Assembly: GCA_001579985.1 (NCBI GenBank)
Contig: LRSR01002877.1
Location: 1 to 21,993, forward strand
Source of the DNA: Hypsibius dujardini
Taxonomy: Eukaryota; Tardigrada; Eutardigrada; Parachela; Hypsibiidae
Direction of reading: 5' to 3'
DNA: 21,993 nucleotides
Made by a program: the position numbers and the translations under genes. The notes under the pieces were generated by a model. The model was given only the letters and a program-made list of their open reading frames with translations. It had not been told where the DNA came from and searched no databases. Each line of letters opens with the position of its first letter. Position 1 is the stretch's first letter. Positions 10,601 through 18,558 of this stretch are shown here, piece by piece.

Positions 10601-12947
10601 GTGTCGCCGTGCTCCAGCTCGGTGATCTGTTGGGCTTTAGCGGCGAGCTGTTCGGCGGCCTCCGCCAGTTGGGTTTCCAGTTCTGTGATGCGCAGCTTGG
10701 TCAGCTTTCGCTCTTCTCGGATCTGCTCGGCGTGAATCTGAAAGGGAAAAGTCAGCCAATCAGTCAGAGAGCCAATCAATTAATCAATCGATACGCCAAA
10801 CACAAAAACAAAGTAGTGTTGCTCAGATTACTTTAAATATGATTTAAAATGCCCAAAAAATATGAATTTTATTTTAAATCTAATTAATTTTAATTAATTT
10901 TAAAATCATTAAAACCCTTTTTGGCTGAGAATTAATTTTTATTATTTAAACGTTTTGACTGGAATGGACATTGAAAATATATATTTATTGACGTTTTGGA
11001 ACGAAATCTCGATTGATTGATGAATTAAGCGAATGCCCTTACACTTAGAGCATCGGTTGTTCAATCAACAGACACTTATTGATTGATTGATTGATTGATT
11101 GCTTTGAATACACGGGAACCGTCTCATCTTATCGCACATACTTCGCGGATCTTTGCGGTTAAGATGTCACGGAAAAGTAAATAAATAAGCGAAAGAACTT
11201 TTTGCACAATTCAACAATTTTTATACGCTGTTTTCATAAACTGAAGATATATTATTCAATTTGAGTGATTTAAATTAACCAACAAGAAAGTTTTAGATTA
11301 ATTTGTAATTTAACTTTAAATCCTTTTGGATTGAACGATTTTGATTCCGATTTAAAATCAAATCACTTTTGGCCAATCAAAATTAATTTTCAATTTAAAT
11401 AAATTTAAAAGTTTGATTTAAACACTAAATCAAGTGCCAAAACAATCTGTTTGTATTAAAAAAATAAACAACCGATAGGCGCAACAGAGAATCAGTCAAT
11501 CAACCAATTAATATTTTCTCGCGTTGGAGAACTTAAATTAAATTATTAAAACTAAACTCAGCTACCAATTATAGTAACTTAAGTTAGTTTTGTTAGTTCT
11601 TTAAAACAAAAACGACACTAACAGATTTTAGTACTTCACCACGAGATTTAAAGATAAATTAAAAAACTAAAGGAGATCGACTCGGCTCACCCCAGAAACT
11701 AAAAGGCATAATTAATCAAAAATATCGAAAAAATCCAATACAACAGATTTTTGGCTGAATGAAAAAGAACCATAATTTTCCATATTAAGCGAGAGAAGCT
11801 TTTGACGTGTTACCTTATGGTCAAACGCTTCCTTGGCGGCGATGTTGTACTGGAGCTTCTCGATGTTACGGCCGGCTTTATTGCGCTCAATCTCCTCCTG
11901 CCGGGTCTTCTGAAGGGTTTCAATTTTCGGCTCAATCACTTGATGGAGGATGTTTTGCGTTTCCATCACCCGCTTCTCCTTGTCGCTCATAATTCGTTTC
12001 GTTGCGTCTCGCTTGGTAATGTAGACCATTGTACCGGCACCTTCCTCCACCATATTCCTGGAAGGAAATCACAGCAATGAACATCCTTTCTAAGTTTCCA
12101 TCTGAGTGAATGTCTCTGGGTATCGATATTTGTCTGCCTGCCTGTCAGTGCCTGTGGGTGTCTGTCTACTTGTCTATTTGTCTGTCTGCGTTTTCCTGCC
12201 TACCTAACTGTCTGTCTCTCTTTATGTCTGCCTGCCGGCTAAATCTCAGTCTGTCTGTCAACTAGTGTATCGAGTTGTGAGTAAGTCTATCTCCCAATCC
12301 GTCTGACTCTATGTCTGTGTCTGCCACTGTGACTGACAGTCTGACTGAATTAATTAATGTATGACTGCCTGTGTATGTTGTCTGCCCCCGCACAAACTGC
12401 CTCACCAGATTTCTTCCGGTTTCATGTTCAGCACTTTGGTAATGCGGCCCTGCATGATGAGGAAGTGCGGACTCTGGATGTTGAGCTGGATGGACCGGAA
12501 CATATCCTGCACGACGTTTTGGTTGACCTTGGCGCCGTTGATGTGGTACGTGGACTTGCCCTGCGCCAACCGGCGCTCCACCTCGATGGTCGCCTTTTCC
12601 TTGTAGTTGATCGGACTCTGATTCTTATTTTTATTGTCGAAAACGATGCTGACTGACGCGAAAGCAATCCCGCCGGCGCCCTTCTTGTACACCAGGTCCA
12701 TCATGTTATCCGCACGAAACTACTCGGCAACAGAGAGATACAATTTCAACTCGATACATGGGCAAACGAGCAATCAGGCAGAGACAGGCAACGTGAAATA
12801 GACATACGTCGACAAAAAGGCAGTTGTACAGACAGAAATGCAGATGAACAGATAGAAAGGCAGACGAACAGACAGACAAACAGACCGATAGTTAGGTAGG
12901 CAGACAGATAGACAGCAGACAAACAGACAACCAGATAGACAGACAGC

Positions 12948-13006
<59 letters not shown>

Positions 13007-13781
13007 ACAGACAGACAGACAGACAGACAGACGGGCAGATATACTATCAATGGACAGAGAAACAAAGGAATATACAATTAAAATGCTTCAGATGTGGAAA
13101 GGACTTGTGAACTCACCTGGGTCGGCGAGTTCTGACAAAGAACGAAGCAGATCGCGTCAAGGATGTTTGACTTGCCGCAGCCATTGAGACCTGAAAGAGA
13201 AAATTGTATCAGAACAATTCACTGACAACGTACGGCAATTTTTTCAGTCAGGGAGTTAACAAATGCCCCAGGCACTCCACAGACAATGTTGCGACACTAA
13301 TCAGACAATCAAAAATCCAGCACCAATCGCTTATCAACCAATCAATCAATCGATTTGTGAAGGTTGAAACTTTCAGTCACTAGTCACTAAGATCGGCAGT
13401 AGTACCACCGCAGAACACGGTAAAAATATTACGGCACTGAACCCGGGTAATTAAATACAAACATATAAACTCCGGAGACTAATTGCAGGGAAGCAATTGG
13501 TTTGATGGGGTATACATTGAAGAACTTACAGGCAAAATCAGTCTCACACAATCAGCCCAATCAAGCAATCAATCAAGACTGCCTTAAGCAAACAGGTAAA
13601 ACAAGTCAATCGCTCAATCAAGCGCTAGGTCAACGAGCCGACGCTCAGGCAGAATTTTCGCGGCATCTCGATTTTCAATCACTGTACCGGTAATGGCGTT
13701 GAACTGCGGATTGAAATCCTTAATCAGCGTCTCCGTGCCGTACGACTTGAATCCGTGGAGTTTGATCGATTTAATATGCAT
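4868..13781 (-). CDS. SMC2: SMC2, condensin core ATPase subunit, 16 exons, 1211 aa
   Basis: SMC2 pairs with SMC4 in condensin I and II to compact mitotic chromosomes. Exons in transcript order: 13781-13688, 13190-13117, 12719-12406, 12057-11814, 10737-10288, 9817-9353, 8937-8697, 8433-8163, 7969-7845, 7467-7086, 6808-6661, 6578-6375, 5990-5865, 5793-5615, 5276-5129, 5038-4868. All phases join into 1211 aa; human SMC2 has about 1197. It starts [14 protein letters not shown]. Walker [10 protein letters not shown] is at 32-40, split by intron 1. The Q-loop IMQGRI has Gln146. Coiled coils flank a hinge (about 515-680) with VTLGGD at 656. Signature LSGGQ is at 1101-1105. Walker [13 protein letters not shown] has D1129 and E1130. 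Intron 7 is GC-AG. The C-terminus is a run of Asp and Glu. About 17 residues conserved in human SMC2 are missing at the exon 4/5 junction. The coiled-coil parts are divergent, but the head and hinge leave little doubt. Confidence 0.95.
5408..5600. repeat. TCTG-rich repeat in SMC2 intron 14
   Basis: Diverged TCTG, TGTG and CCTG units cover most of the 338-bp intron 5277-5614. The transcript strand reads CAGA. Confidence 0.85.
6030..6310. repeat. Strongly diverged TCTG repeat in SMC2 intron 12
   Basis: The 384-bp intron 5991-6374 is made of scattered TCTG, CCTG and ATGATG-containing units, which suggests an old, eroded array. The transcript strand reads CAGA. Confidence 0.65.
6890..7075. repeat. 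TCTG repeat in SMC2 intron 10
   Basis: Diverged TCTG units (CTGTCTAT, CTGTCGGT, CTGTTCGT and similar) fill the 277-bp intron 6809-7085 almost up to the splice donor. The transcript strand reads CAGA. Confidence 0.8.
7540..7745. repeat. TCTG repeat in SMC2 intron 9 with a pure core
   Basis: The pure (CTGT)n core is at about 7619-7652, flanked by diverged units on both sides. It lies in the 377-bp intron 7468-7844. The transcript strand reads CAGA, opposite to the neighbouring intron 8. Confidence 0.9.
8036..8130. repeat. CAGA repeat in SMC2 intron 8
   Basis: Diverged CAGA and GACAAG units lie in the 193-bp intron 7970-8162. The transcript strand reads UCUG and is therefore complementary to the array in intron 9. 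Confidence 0.8.
8434..8696 (-). other. GC-AG intron (SMC2 intron 7)
   Basis: The donor on the minus strand is TTTG followed by GCAAGT, with the intron starting at 8696. The acceptor CTCAG ends at 8434. Only this junction keeps the phase and yields [11 protein letters not shown], which matches the human segment FVFGTTFVCD residue for residue through F-G. A GT donor two bases further in (GTTTAT) would break the frame. GCAAGT is the known consensus of non-canonical U2-type GC donors. Diverged CAGA repeat fills about 8513-8690 of this intron. Confidence 0.85.
8513..8690. repeat. CAGA repeat in SMC2 intron 7
   Basis: Degenerate CAGA and GACAGG units fill most of the GC-AG intron. The transcript strand reads UCUG. 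Confidence 0.8.
9050..9300. repeat. CAGA repeat in SMC2 intron 6
   Basis: A long diverged run of CAGA, CAGG and GACGGA units lies in the 415-bp intron 8938-9352. The transcript strand reads UCUG. Confidence 0.85.
9818..10287. other. AT-rich SMC2 intron 5 without tetranucleotide repeat
   Basis: This 470-bp intron is A/T-rich, with AAATAAA-like stretches. It has no CAGA array. I see no other feature in it. Confidence 0.7.
10738..11813. other. Longest SMC2 intron (intron 4), AT-rich with ATTG repeat
   Basis: The 1076-bp intron carries CAAT units near 10775-10795 and a pure ATTG run at about 11078-11101, in otherwise AT-rich DNA. It separates exons 4 and 5, exactly where the protein lacks about 17 residues present in human SMC2. 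I searched it by eye for a phase-0 microexon and found none with acceptable splice sites. Confidence 0.6.
12110..12390. repeat. TCTG repeat in SMC2 intron 3
   Basis: Diverged TCTG, CCTG and TGCC units fill the 348-bp intron 12058-12405. The transcript strand reads CAGA. Confidence 0.8.
12775..13035. repeat. CAGA repeat in SMC2 intron 2, longest pure tract
   Basis: A diverged flank is followed by a nearly pure (CAGA)n tract at about 12947-13032, interrupted once near 13007. The array sits in the 397-bp intron 12720-13116. The transcript strand reads UCUG and is complementary to intron 3. Confidence 0.92.
13191..13687. other. SMC2 intron 1 with CAAT units
   Basis: This 497-bp intron splits the Walker A motif. 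It holds scattered CAAT/AATC units (13330-13350, 13545-13575, 13605-13625) and no CAGA array. I saw no exon or other gene inside it. Confidence 0.7.
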
Positions 13782-13787
13782 TTCAGG

Positions 13788-13796
13788 GGCGGGAAA
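13788..13796 (-). promoter_or_regulatory. Consensus E2F site at the SMC2 start
   Basis: The minus strand reads TTTCCCGCC, a textbook E2F motif, ending seven bases before the SMC2 ATG. SMC2 is a cell-cycle gene, so E2F control is plausible. The site would lie in the 5' UTR or at the transcription start. Confidence 0.4.
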
Positions 13797-14259
13797 AAAA
13801 GTGATCCTCGGCAGCGGGAGCCTCCACTGAAATTCCCAGCCTAAAGTGAATCACTCACGCCAGTCACCAAGTCAACCTACAAATAACCAAAACAAAGTCT
13901 TTCACCTGTCAGAAAATAAGATCAGGAAAGTAGAAGAGAAAAAAAACACGGAGAACAAACCCAAAAAGAAATTACGAATTTTTGTGGGCAAATTCTCACC
14001 AAAAACTGTGTTTAAAAAGTCCACCGATGCAGAATTCTCGTCTGAAATACTTTTAGAAAATGAAAAACAGCTCGGAAATATATTTTCAACCGATGTCAGA
14101 ATTCAACTGCCGGGAATATTTTCTCCTAGCGAAAGCGGGAACTAAACGACTGTTGTTTGTTGATGTCTGGCAGCTGCAGTTAAAACAGATCGTTCCACCA
14201 AAGCTCGTACGGGTAATTGAAGCGCCGTTTCTACTCACATTGCGTCCGCTTGCTTTTCC

Positions 14260-14327
14260 TGCGCACTGCACATTCGGTGCGTTGCGCAGACCTTGCAACG
14301 CACATTCCGGCGACTGTGCAGTGCGCA
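14260..14327. promoter_or_regulatory. Nested perfect palindromes in the divergent promoter
   Basis: Outer arms of 13 bp (14260-14272 and 14315-14327) are perfect reverse complements. Inside them, 9-bp arms (14277-14285 and 14295-14303) are also perfect reverse complements. TGCGCA occurs at 14260, 14283 and 14322. This resembles half sites of NRF1 (YGCGCAYGCGCR), but no complete NRF1 site is present. The DNA could form a cruciform or a double hairpin. Confidence 0.6.
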
Positions 14328-14466
14328 CTACATGCGTTTTACTCATTCAATCGGTTCAACCATTTTGGTTCAGGCAAAATTTGACTTTTAAAAATAATTA
14401 TTCAACCGTGTTTGTCTTGTGTCGTCGTTTTGGTGCCCTTCCAAAGATTTTTGCGCATTTTCCACC

Positions 14467-17400
14467 ATGTCCCGACTGACAAGCCTGCTTCCAGCACCCA
14501 CCCTCACCGTACATGATCGCGATTCGGAGAAGCGACGCACCTCTGCGGCGGACCAGAAAGCCCTGGTGACCCGCTTCAAGCAGGTCCCGCCGTACGGCCA
14601 TCGTTCGGGGTATGTGCCGCGGAGCGCGGAGGATTTCGGCGATGGCGGGGCGTTCCCGGAGATCCATATCGCGCAGTACCCGCTGGAGATGGGCCGGAAG
14701 AAGACGGAAAAGTCCAATGCGCTCGCTGTTCCTGTCGATGACACTGGTACATGAGTTTGCTAGATTGATTGGTTGATTTGAATGCGAAGTGGTAGTCTGT
14801 TGTTTTGTTCGATTGATTGCTCCGTCGGTTGATTGGCCATTTTCATTGTAACATTTTCCCCCTTTACGTTCTTTGTCTAATTCGATAAACTGTCGGCTTT
14901 CCGATTTTTTTGTAATAAGTAAATGTTCAATCAACATATTGCTGCGTGCTCTGATGGATAGGTGTAACGATTAAACTTCAGTTTTGGCTCGAAATAAATG
15001 GGACGTCTAAGCCTTCGTGGATTAATCTAATATTCAATAGATTGATTGATTGATTTTAATATTTAATTCAACGTTTTCGCTACGATTTATCGGAATTCAC
15101 CAACCGATGCAAATAACATCGGCCTGATTTCTTATCATTTACTCGAGCTTGCTAATGCTTTTTTCCTGCCTTCTTATTTACATGCAGTTCGTGACTTTGC
15201 TGATTTGTGGCAGAATGCCCTTTTGAAATCACGTTTCAACAGGTCATCATTTAAATTCAACTTGAATGACTTAGATGAACTTTTTACTTTCGTTTTAAAA
15301 GAACTCCATCCGAAAATTAAATATATGAATTATATAACCTAAAGCAGTTTAAATTACTTTTGGTTCCATCTATAATTAGTTCATTAATTTTCGCTTGTAA
15401 TTTACTTGTAATTGTAATTTGTACAATTTAACCTATATTCCGGCTCTTGTGTATATGATTTATGATTAATGTTTAATTCAATTTTAAAGTTAATTTATAT
15501 TTAAATGATACTGAAATCTTTTTGCTCTAAAAAATATTCTAGCATCGCATCAATATGTTGCATTTCTCGATTATTCATCGTGATTTCCAGGTTGATGCGT
15601 TTATTTGGTTGGTTGGTTGATTGATTGAAAGCTGACGCAGACTAACTGTCTTTCCCCTATCTACAGGAAGCATGCGTTTGTTCGGTTGGTTGATTGATTG
15701 AAAGTTGACTTAGACTAAGTCTTTTTCTCTTTCTACAGGAAGCATGCGTTCAGTTGGTTGGTTGATTGAAAGCTGGCGCAGTCTAACCGTCTTTTTCCCT
15801 TCTTACAGGAAGCATCAAGTACGACGCCATTCTGCGGCAAGGCAAGAATAAGGACAAGGTCATTTACTCGAAATTCCAAGACCTCGTGCCCAAACCCATC
15901 CGCAATGAGTCCGCTCCGGAACTGCAGAAGCCGGACGAGGAGGAGATTGCCAAGCTGACCGAGGAGACGCGGAACGCGTTGCAGGGCATGGTGGAGCGGA
16001 AGATCCAGGCGGCGATGCCGGTGCGTCGAGCGGAGAACCTCGGACCGGACCAGTTTATCCGCTACACCCCTTCACAGCAGGGCGACGGTTTCAATTCCGG
16101 CGCCAAGCAGCGGGTCATCCGGCTGGTCGAGGTCCAACAAGATCCGATGGAACCGCCCAAGTTTAAAATTAACAAAAAGCTTCCCAAGGGACCGCCGTCC
16201 CCGCCGGCTCCGGTCATGCACTCGCCGCCTCGAAAGGTACTTTTTGTAAATTCATTTTATTCAATTCAATTTCAATTATTTCAATTTTAAAATTGATTTC
16301 AGATGTCAAAAATAAATGTGAAATTTTATTTGTGGCGGAAGCTGATTTTAGATGAAATTGGAATTTGGTCTATAAAATTGAGTCGTTGACGTGATTTTCG
16401 ACTTTTGAAGTATAACTTTAGTGGAAGCTAATATGCAATATAAAAGTTGACAATCACAGCTTGATTTCGCAGAAAAATCGCCAACGACTGGTTTTGATCA
16501 AATTGAAATCAATAAACTCATTTAAAATTAGTCTTTGATATCGAATGAAGTCAATTTTGCTTGGAATTTATTTCATTTGTTTGAAATAAATATTATTTAT
16601 TTATCTCGGCTCCTATTTGTAATTTTTCAGATATTTTAAAAATCGATCCTGAAGCGAAAATTTAAAAATAAATTAAAAACATATATATAAACTATAAATT
16701 AAGCCTCGTGTGCCTTTAAACCATATCGTGTAAGTAAATAATTAAGTACCACATTTTTGTAAATCAGTTTATATTATTCTGTTTTGACCAGATAATTTAG
16801 AGCAGAATGCCAGTTATATTTTATTTTAGTAATTGGTCGAATGACACTTTCTGTGGAAGCGTAGAATTCGTGCGTCAATTGTGAATTTTATAATGTAATA
16901 TTTGAATCGATTCCTAGCCGGAATTTAAATTAACAATTGATTTCCATGATAACTAATTTTGAATCTGCATTTTTTAATTTATCCAAATTTCCCTTCTGGA
17001 TGCCAATGTTTTCACGAATCAGTGAAACAAATGGTAGAAAATCTTCCAAACAGGACAGAATTATATGTAAACTCTGAGCAATCAACTAATCAATCAAATA
17101 AGAGATTGTATTCTCTACAGTTTAGTACGAATCAAGCAATCAATCGGTGCCGATAATTAATGTCGAATCGCTTTTGTTTCAGGTCAGCGTGCAAGACCAA
17201 GCGGACTGGAAAATCCCGCCCTGCATCTCCAACTGGAAGAACGCCAAAGGCTACACCATTCCACTGGACAAACGACTCGCCGCGGACGGTCGCGGCCTCC
17301 AGCAGATCCACATCAACGAGAACTTTGCCAAACTGGCAGAGTCGCTCTACATCTCCGACCGGAAGGCTCGCGAAGCCGTGGAAGCCCGCGCTCAGCTGGA

Positions 17401-18558
17401 ACGGAAACTCGCGCAGAAGGAGAAGGAGAAAAAGGAGGAGACGCTGCGGCAGTTGGCGCAGAAGGCGCGCGAGGAACGCGCTGGAATCCGGACGACCGCT
17501 GACGAAGACGACGAGGATGTTGGGGAGGCGGTCGAGGGGCGCGATCAGTTGCGCCACGAACGGCACAAGGAGCGTGCTCGCGAACGGAATATTCAGCGTG
17601 CCGCACCGGATAAGCGGACGAAGCTGCAGCGCGATCGGGAGCGGGACATCTCGGAGAAAATTGCGCTTGGCTTGCCGGCCAAGGTGCAGGGCGATGACAC
17701 TGCCTTTGATCAGCGGCTGTTTAATCAGAGCAAAGGTGAGGGAACGTTTTTTCCCGGAGGAATGACCGGGAGAAGACAGGCAAACGTGAAATCAAAGATT
17801 GGAAGACCAGACAGTTGAATTGAGGTTTGAGCCAGTAGGAGTAAGACAAGAACCGTCATTCTTACCAACTCTCACCGACAAAAACAGGTGGACGTTGGTC
17901 AAGATGACAGACCGGTAGAGAACAGACAGACAGACAATCAGACAGAGATAAAGCAAGAGACGACGACATACAGACCAGTAGATGGGGGGGGGGGGAGAAA
18001 AACAGGCACGCTGAAACAGTAATCGATGTTATTGTAAACACGCTCACATTCTTCCCCGTTGTTTCTTTTTCAGGCATGGACAGCGGCTTCTCGGCCGGCG
18101 ACGACGAGATGTACAACGTCTACGACAAGGCCTGGCGCTCGGAGAAGAATATCGGCCAGAGCATCTACAGGCCGACGAAGGGTGCGGACAACGAGATCTA
18201 CGGCACGGACCTGGAGACCGCCATCAAAACCAACCGCTTCGTCCCGGACAAGGAGTTCTCCGGGGTCGATCGGACCACCCAACGCGTCGGGCCGGTCCAA
18301 TTCGAGAAGCACAATCCCAATGCCGCGGGCCGCGATGACGAGCGCGAGGCAGACCCCTTCGGGCTGGATAAGTTCCTCAAGGAAGCCAAGAAGGGTCAGA
18401 AGCGCACGGACGACGACCGCCGGAGGGATGAAATCCGACAGGGTGAGGACGACCGGGAGAAAACCACCGAGCGACGCAGGAGAAGTCCCGACCGGGATCG
18501 CCACGGCGCAGGGGATCGCGACCGCGACTACGAACGGAAGAAGCGTCGCGGCAGCTAG
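14467..18558 (+). CDS. SNW1: SNW1/SKIP, spliceosome-associated transcription co-regulator, 4 exons, 581 aa
   Basis: SNW1 (yeast Prp45) is a component of the active spliceosome and a nuclear-receptor and Notch co-regulator. Exons: 14467-14746, 15809-16236, 17183-17735, 18074-18558. All introns are GT-AG with phases 1, 0 and 1, giving 581 aa against 536 in human. It starts MSRLTSLLPAPTL, with PPYGHRSGYVPR and EDFGDGGAFPEIHIAQYPL in exon 1. Exon 2 carries IRYTPSQQG and SGAKQRVIR and ends in a proline-rich GPPSPPAPVMHSPPRK. The name-giving SNW is at 252-254 in CISNWKNAKGYTIPLDKR. Exon 3 continues with HINENFAKLAE and the charged helix ending RAAPDKR. Exon 4 has MDSGFSAGDDEMYNVYD, IYRPTKG, NRFVPDKEFSG and DPFGLDKFLKEAKK. 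The tail is rich in Arg, Asp and Ser. The ATG has a good context (CCACCATGT). Intron 1 has a triplicated acceptor. I saw no AATAAA or ATTAAA within several hundred bases of the stop. Confidence 0.95.
15591..15814 (+). repeat. Three tandem copies of the SNW1 intron 1 acceptor
   Basis: About 70-bp units repeat three times. Each has GGTTGATTGATTG-like sequence, then AAAGCTGACGCAGACTAA-like sequence, a pyrimidine tract, and CTACAG or TTACAG followed by GAAGCAT. The AG dinucleotides end at 15666, 15738 and 15808, 72 and 70 bp apart. Each unit includes the first six bases of exon 2 (GAAGCA). Only the last acceptor leads into open coding sequence. The upstream ones read into an in-frame TGA within a dozen codons. 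A further TTTCCAG at 15584-15590 may be a relic. Confidence 0.85.
16237..17182. other. AT-rich SNW1 intron 2
   Basis: This 946-bp intron is AT-rich, with CAAT units near 17080-17100 and 17130-17142. I saw no exon, gene or clear repeat array beyond this. Confidence 0.7.
17920..17995. repeat. CAGA patch and G12 homopolymer in SNW1 intron 3
   Basis: Short CAGA units at about 17922-17950 are followed by twelve consecutive G residues at 17984-17995. Both lie in the 338-bp intron 17736-18073. The G run may be length-variable or a sequencing or assembly weak spot. Confidence 0.75.

Larger units (their letters stand above)
13782..14466. promoter_or_regulatory. Divergent SMC2/SNW1 promoter region
   Basis: The start codons of SMC2 (minus) and SNW1 (plus) are 685 bp apart, so both promoters and 5' UTRs must lie here unless there are distant non-coding first exons. 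The region has an E2F-type site at 13788-13796, a second GCGGGAA at 14135-14141, a GC-rich nested palindrome at 14260-14327 with three TGCGCA motifs, and no clear TATA box. Shared control of the two genes is an inference. Confidence 0.6.

Noticed and set aside
11145-11215. Minus-strand segment reading [14 protein letters not shown] with a GTATGT donor as the missing SMC2 microexon
   Set aside because: It looks slightly like the missing segment, but there is no usable acceptor, an in-frame stop lies just upstream, and the phase does not fit exons 4 and 5.
6956-12656. Plus-strand open frames over SMC2 (6956-7474, 9406-9861, 10217-10836, 11802-12080, 12357-12656)
   Set aside because: They are antisense shadows of SMC2 exons 3, 4, 5, 6 and 10, whose minus-strand frames have clear homology.
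12775-13035. CRISPR-like array of direct repeats
   Set aside because: The repeats are uninterrupted tetranucleotides without unique spacers, inside an intron of an animal gene.
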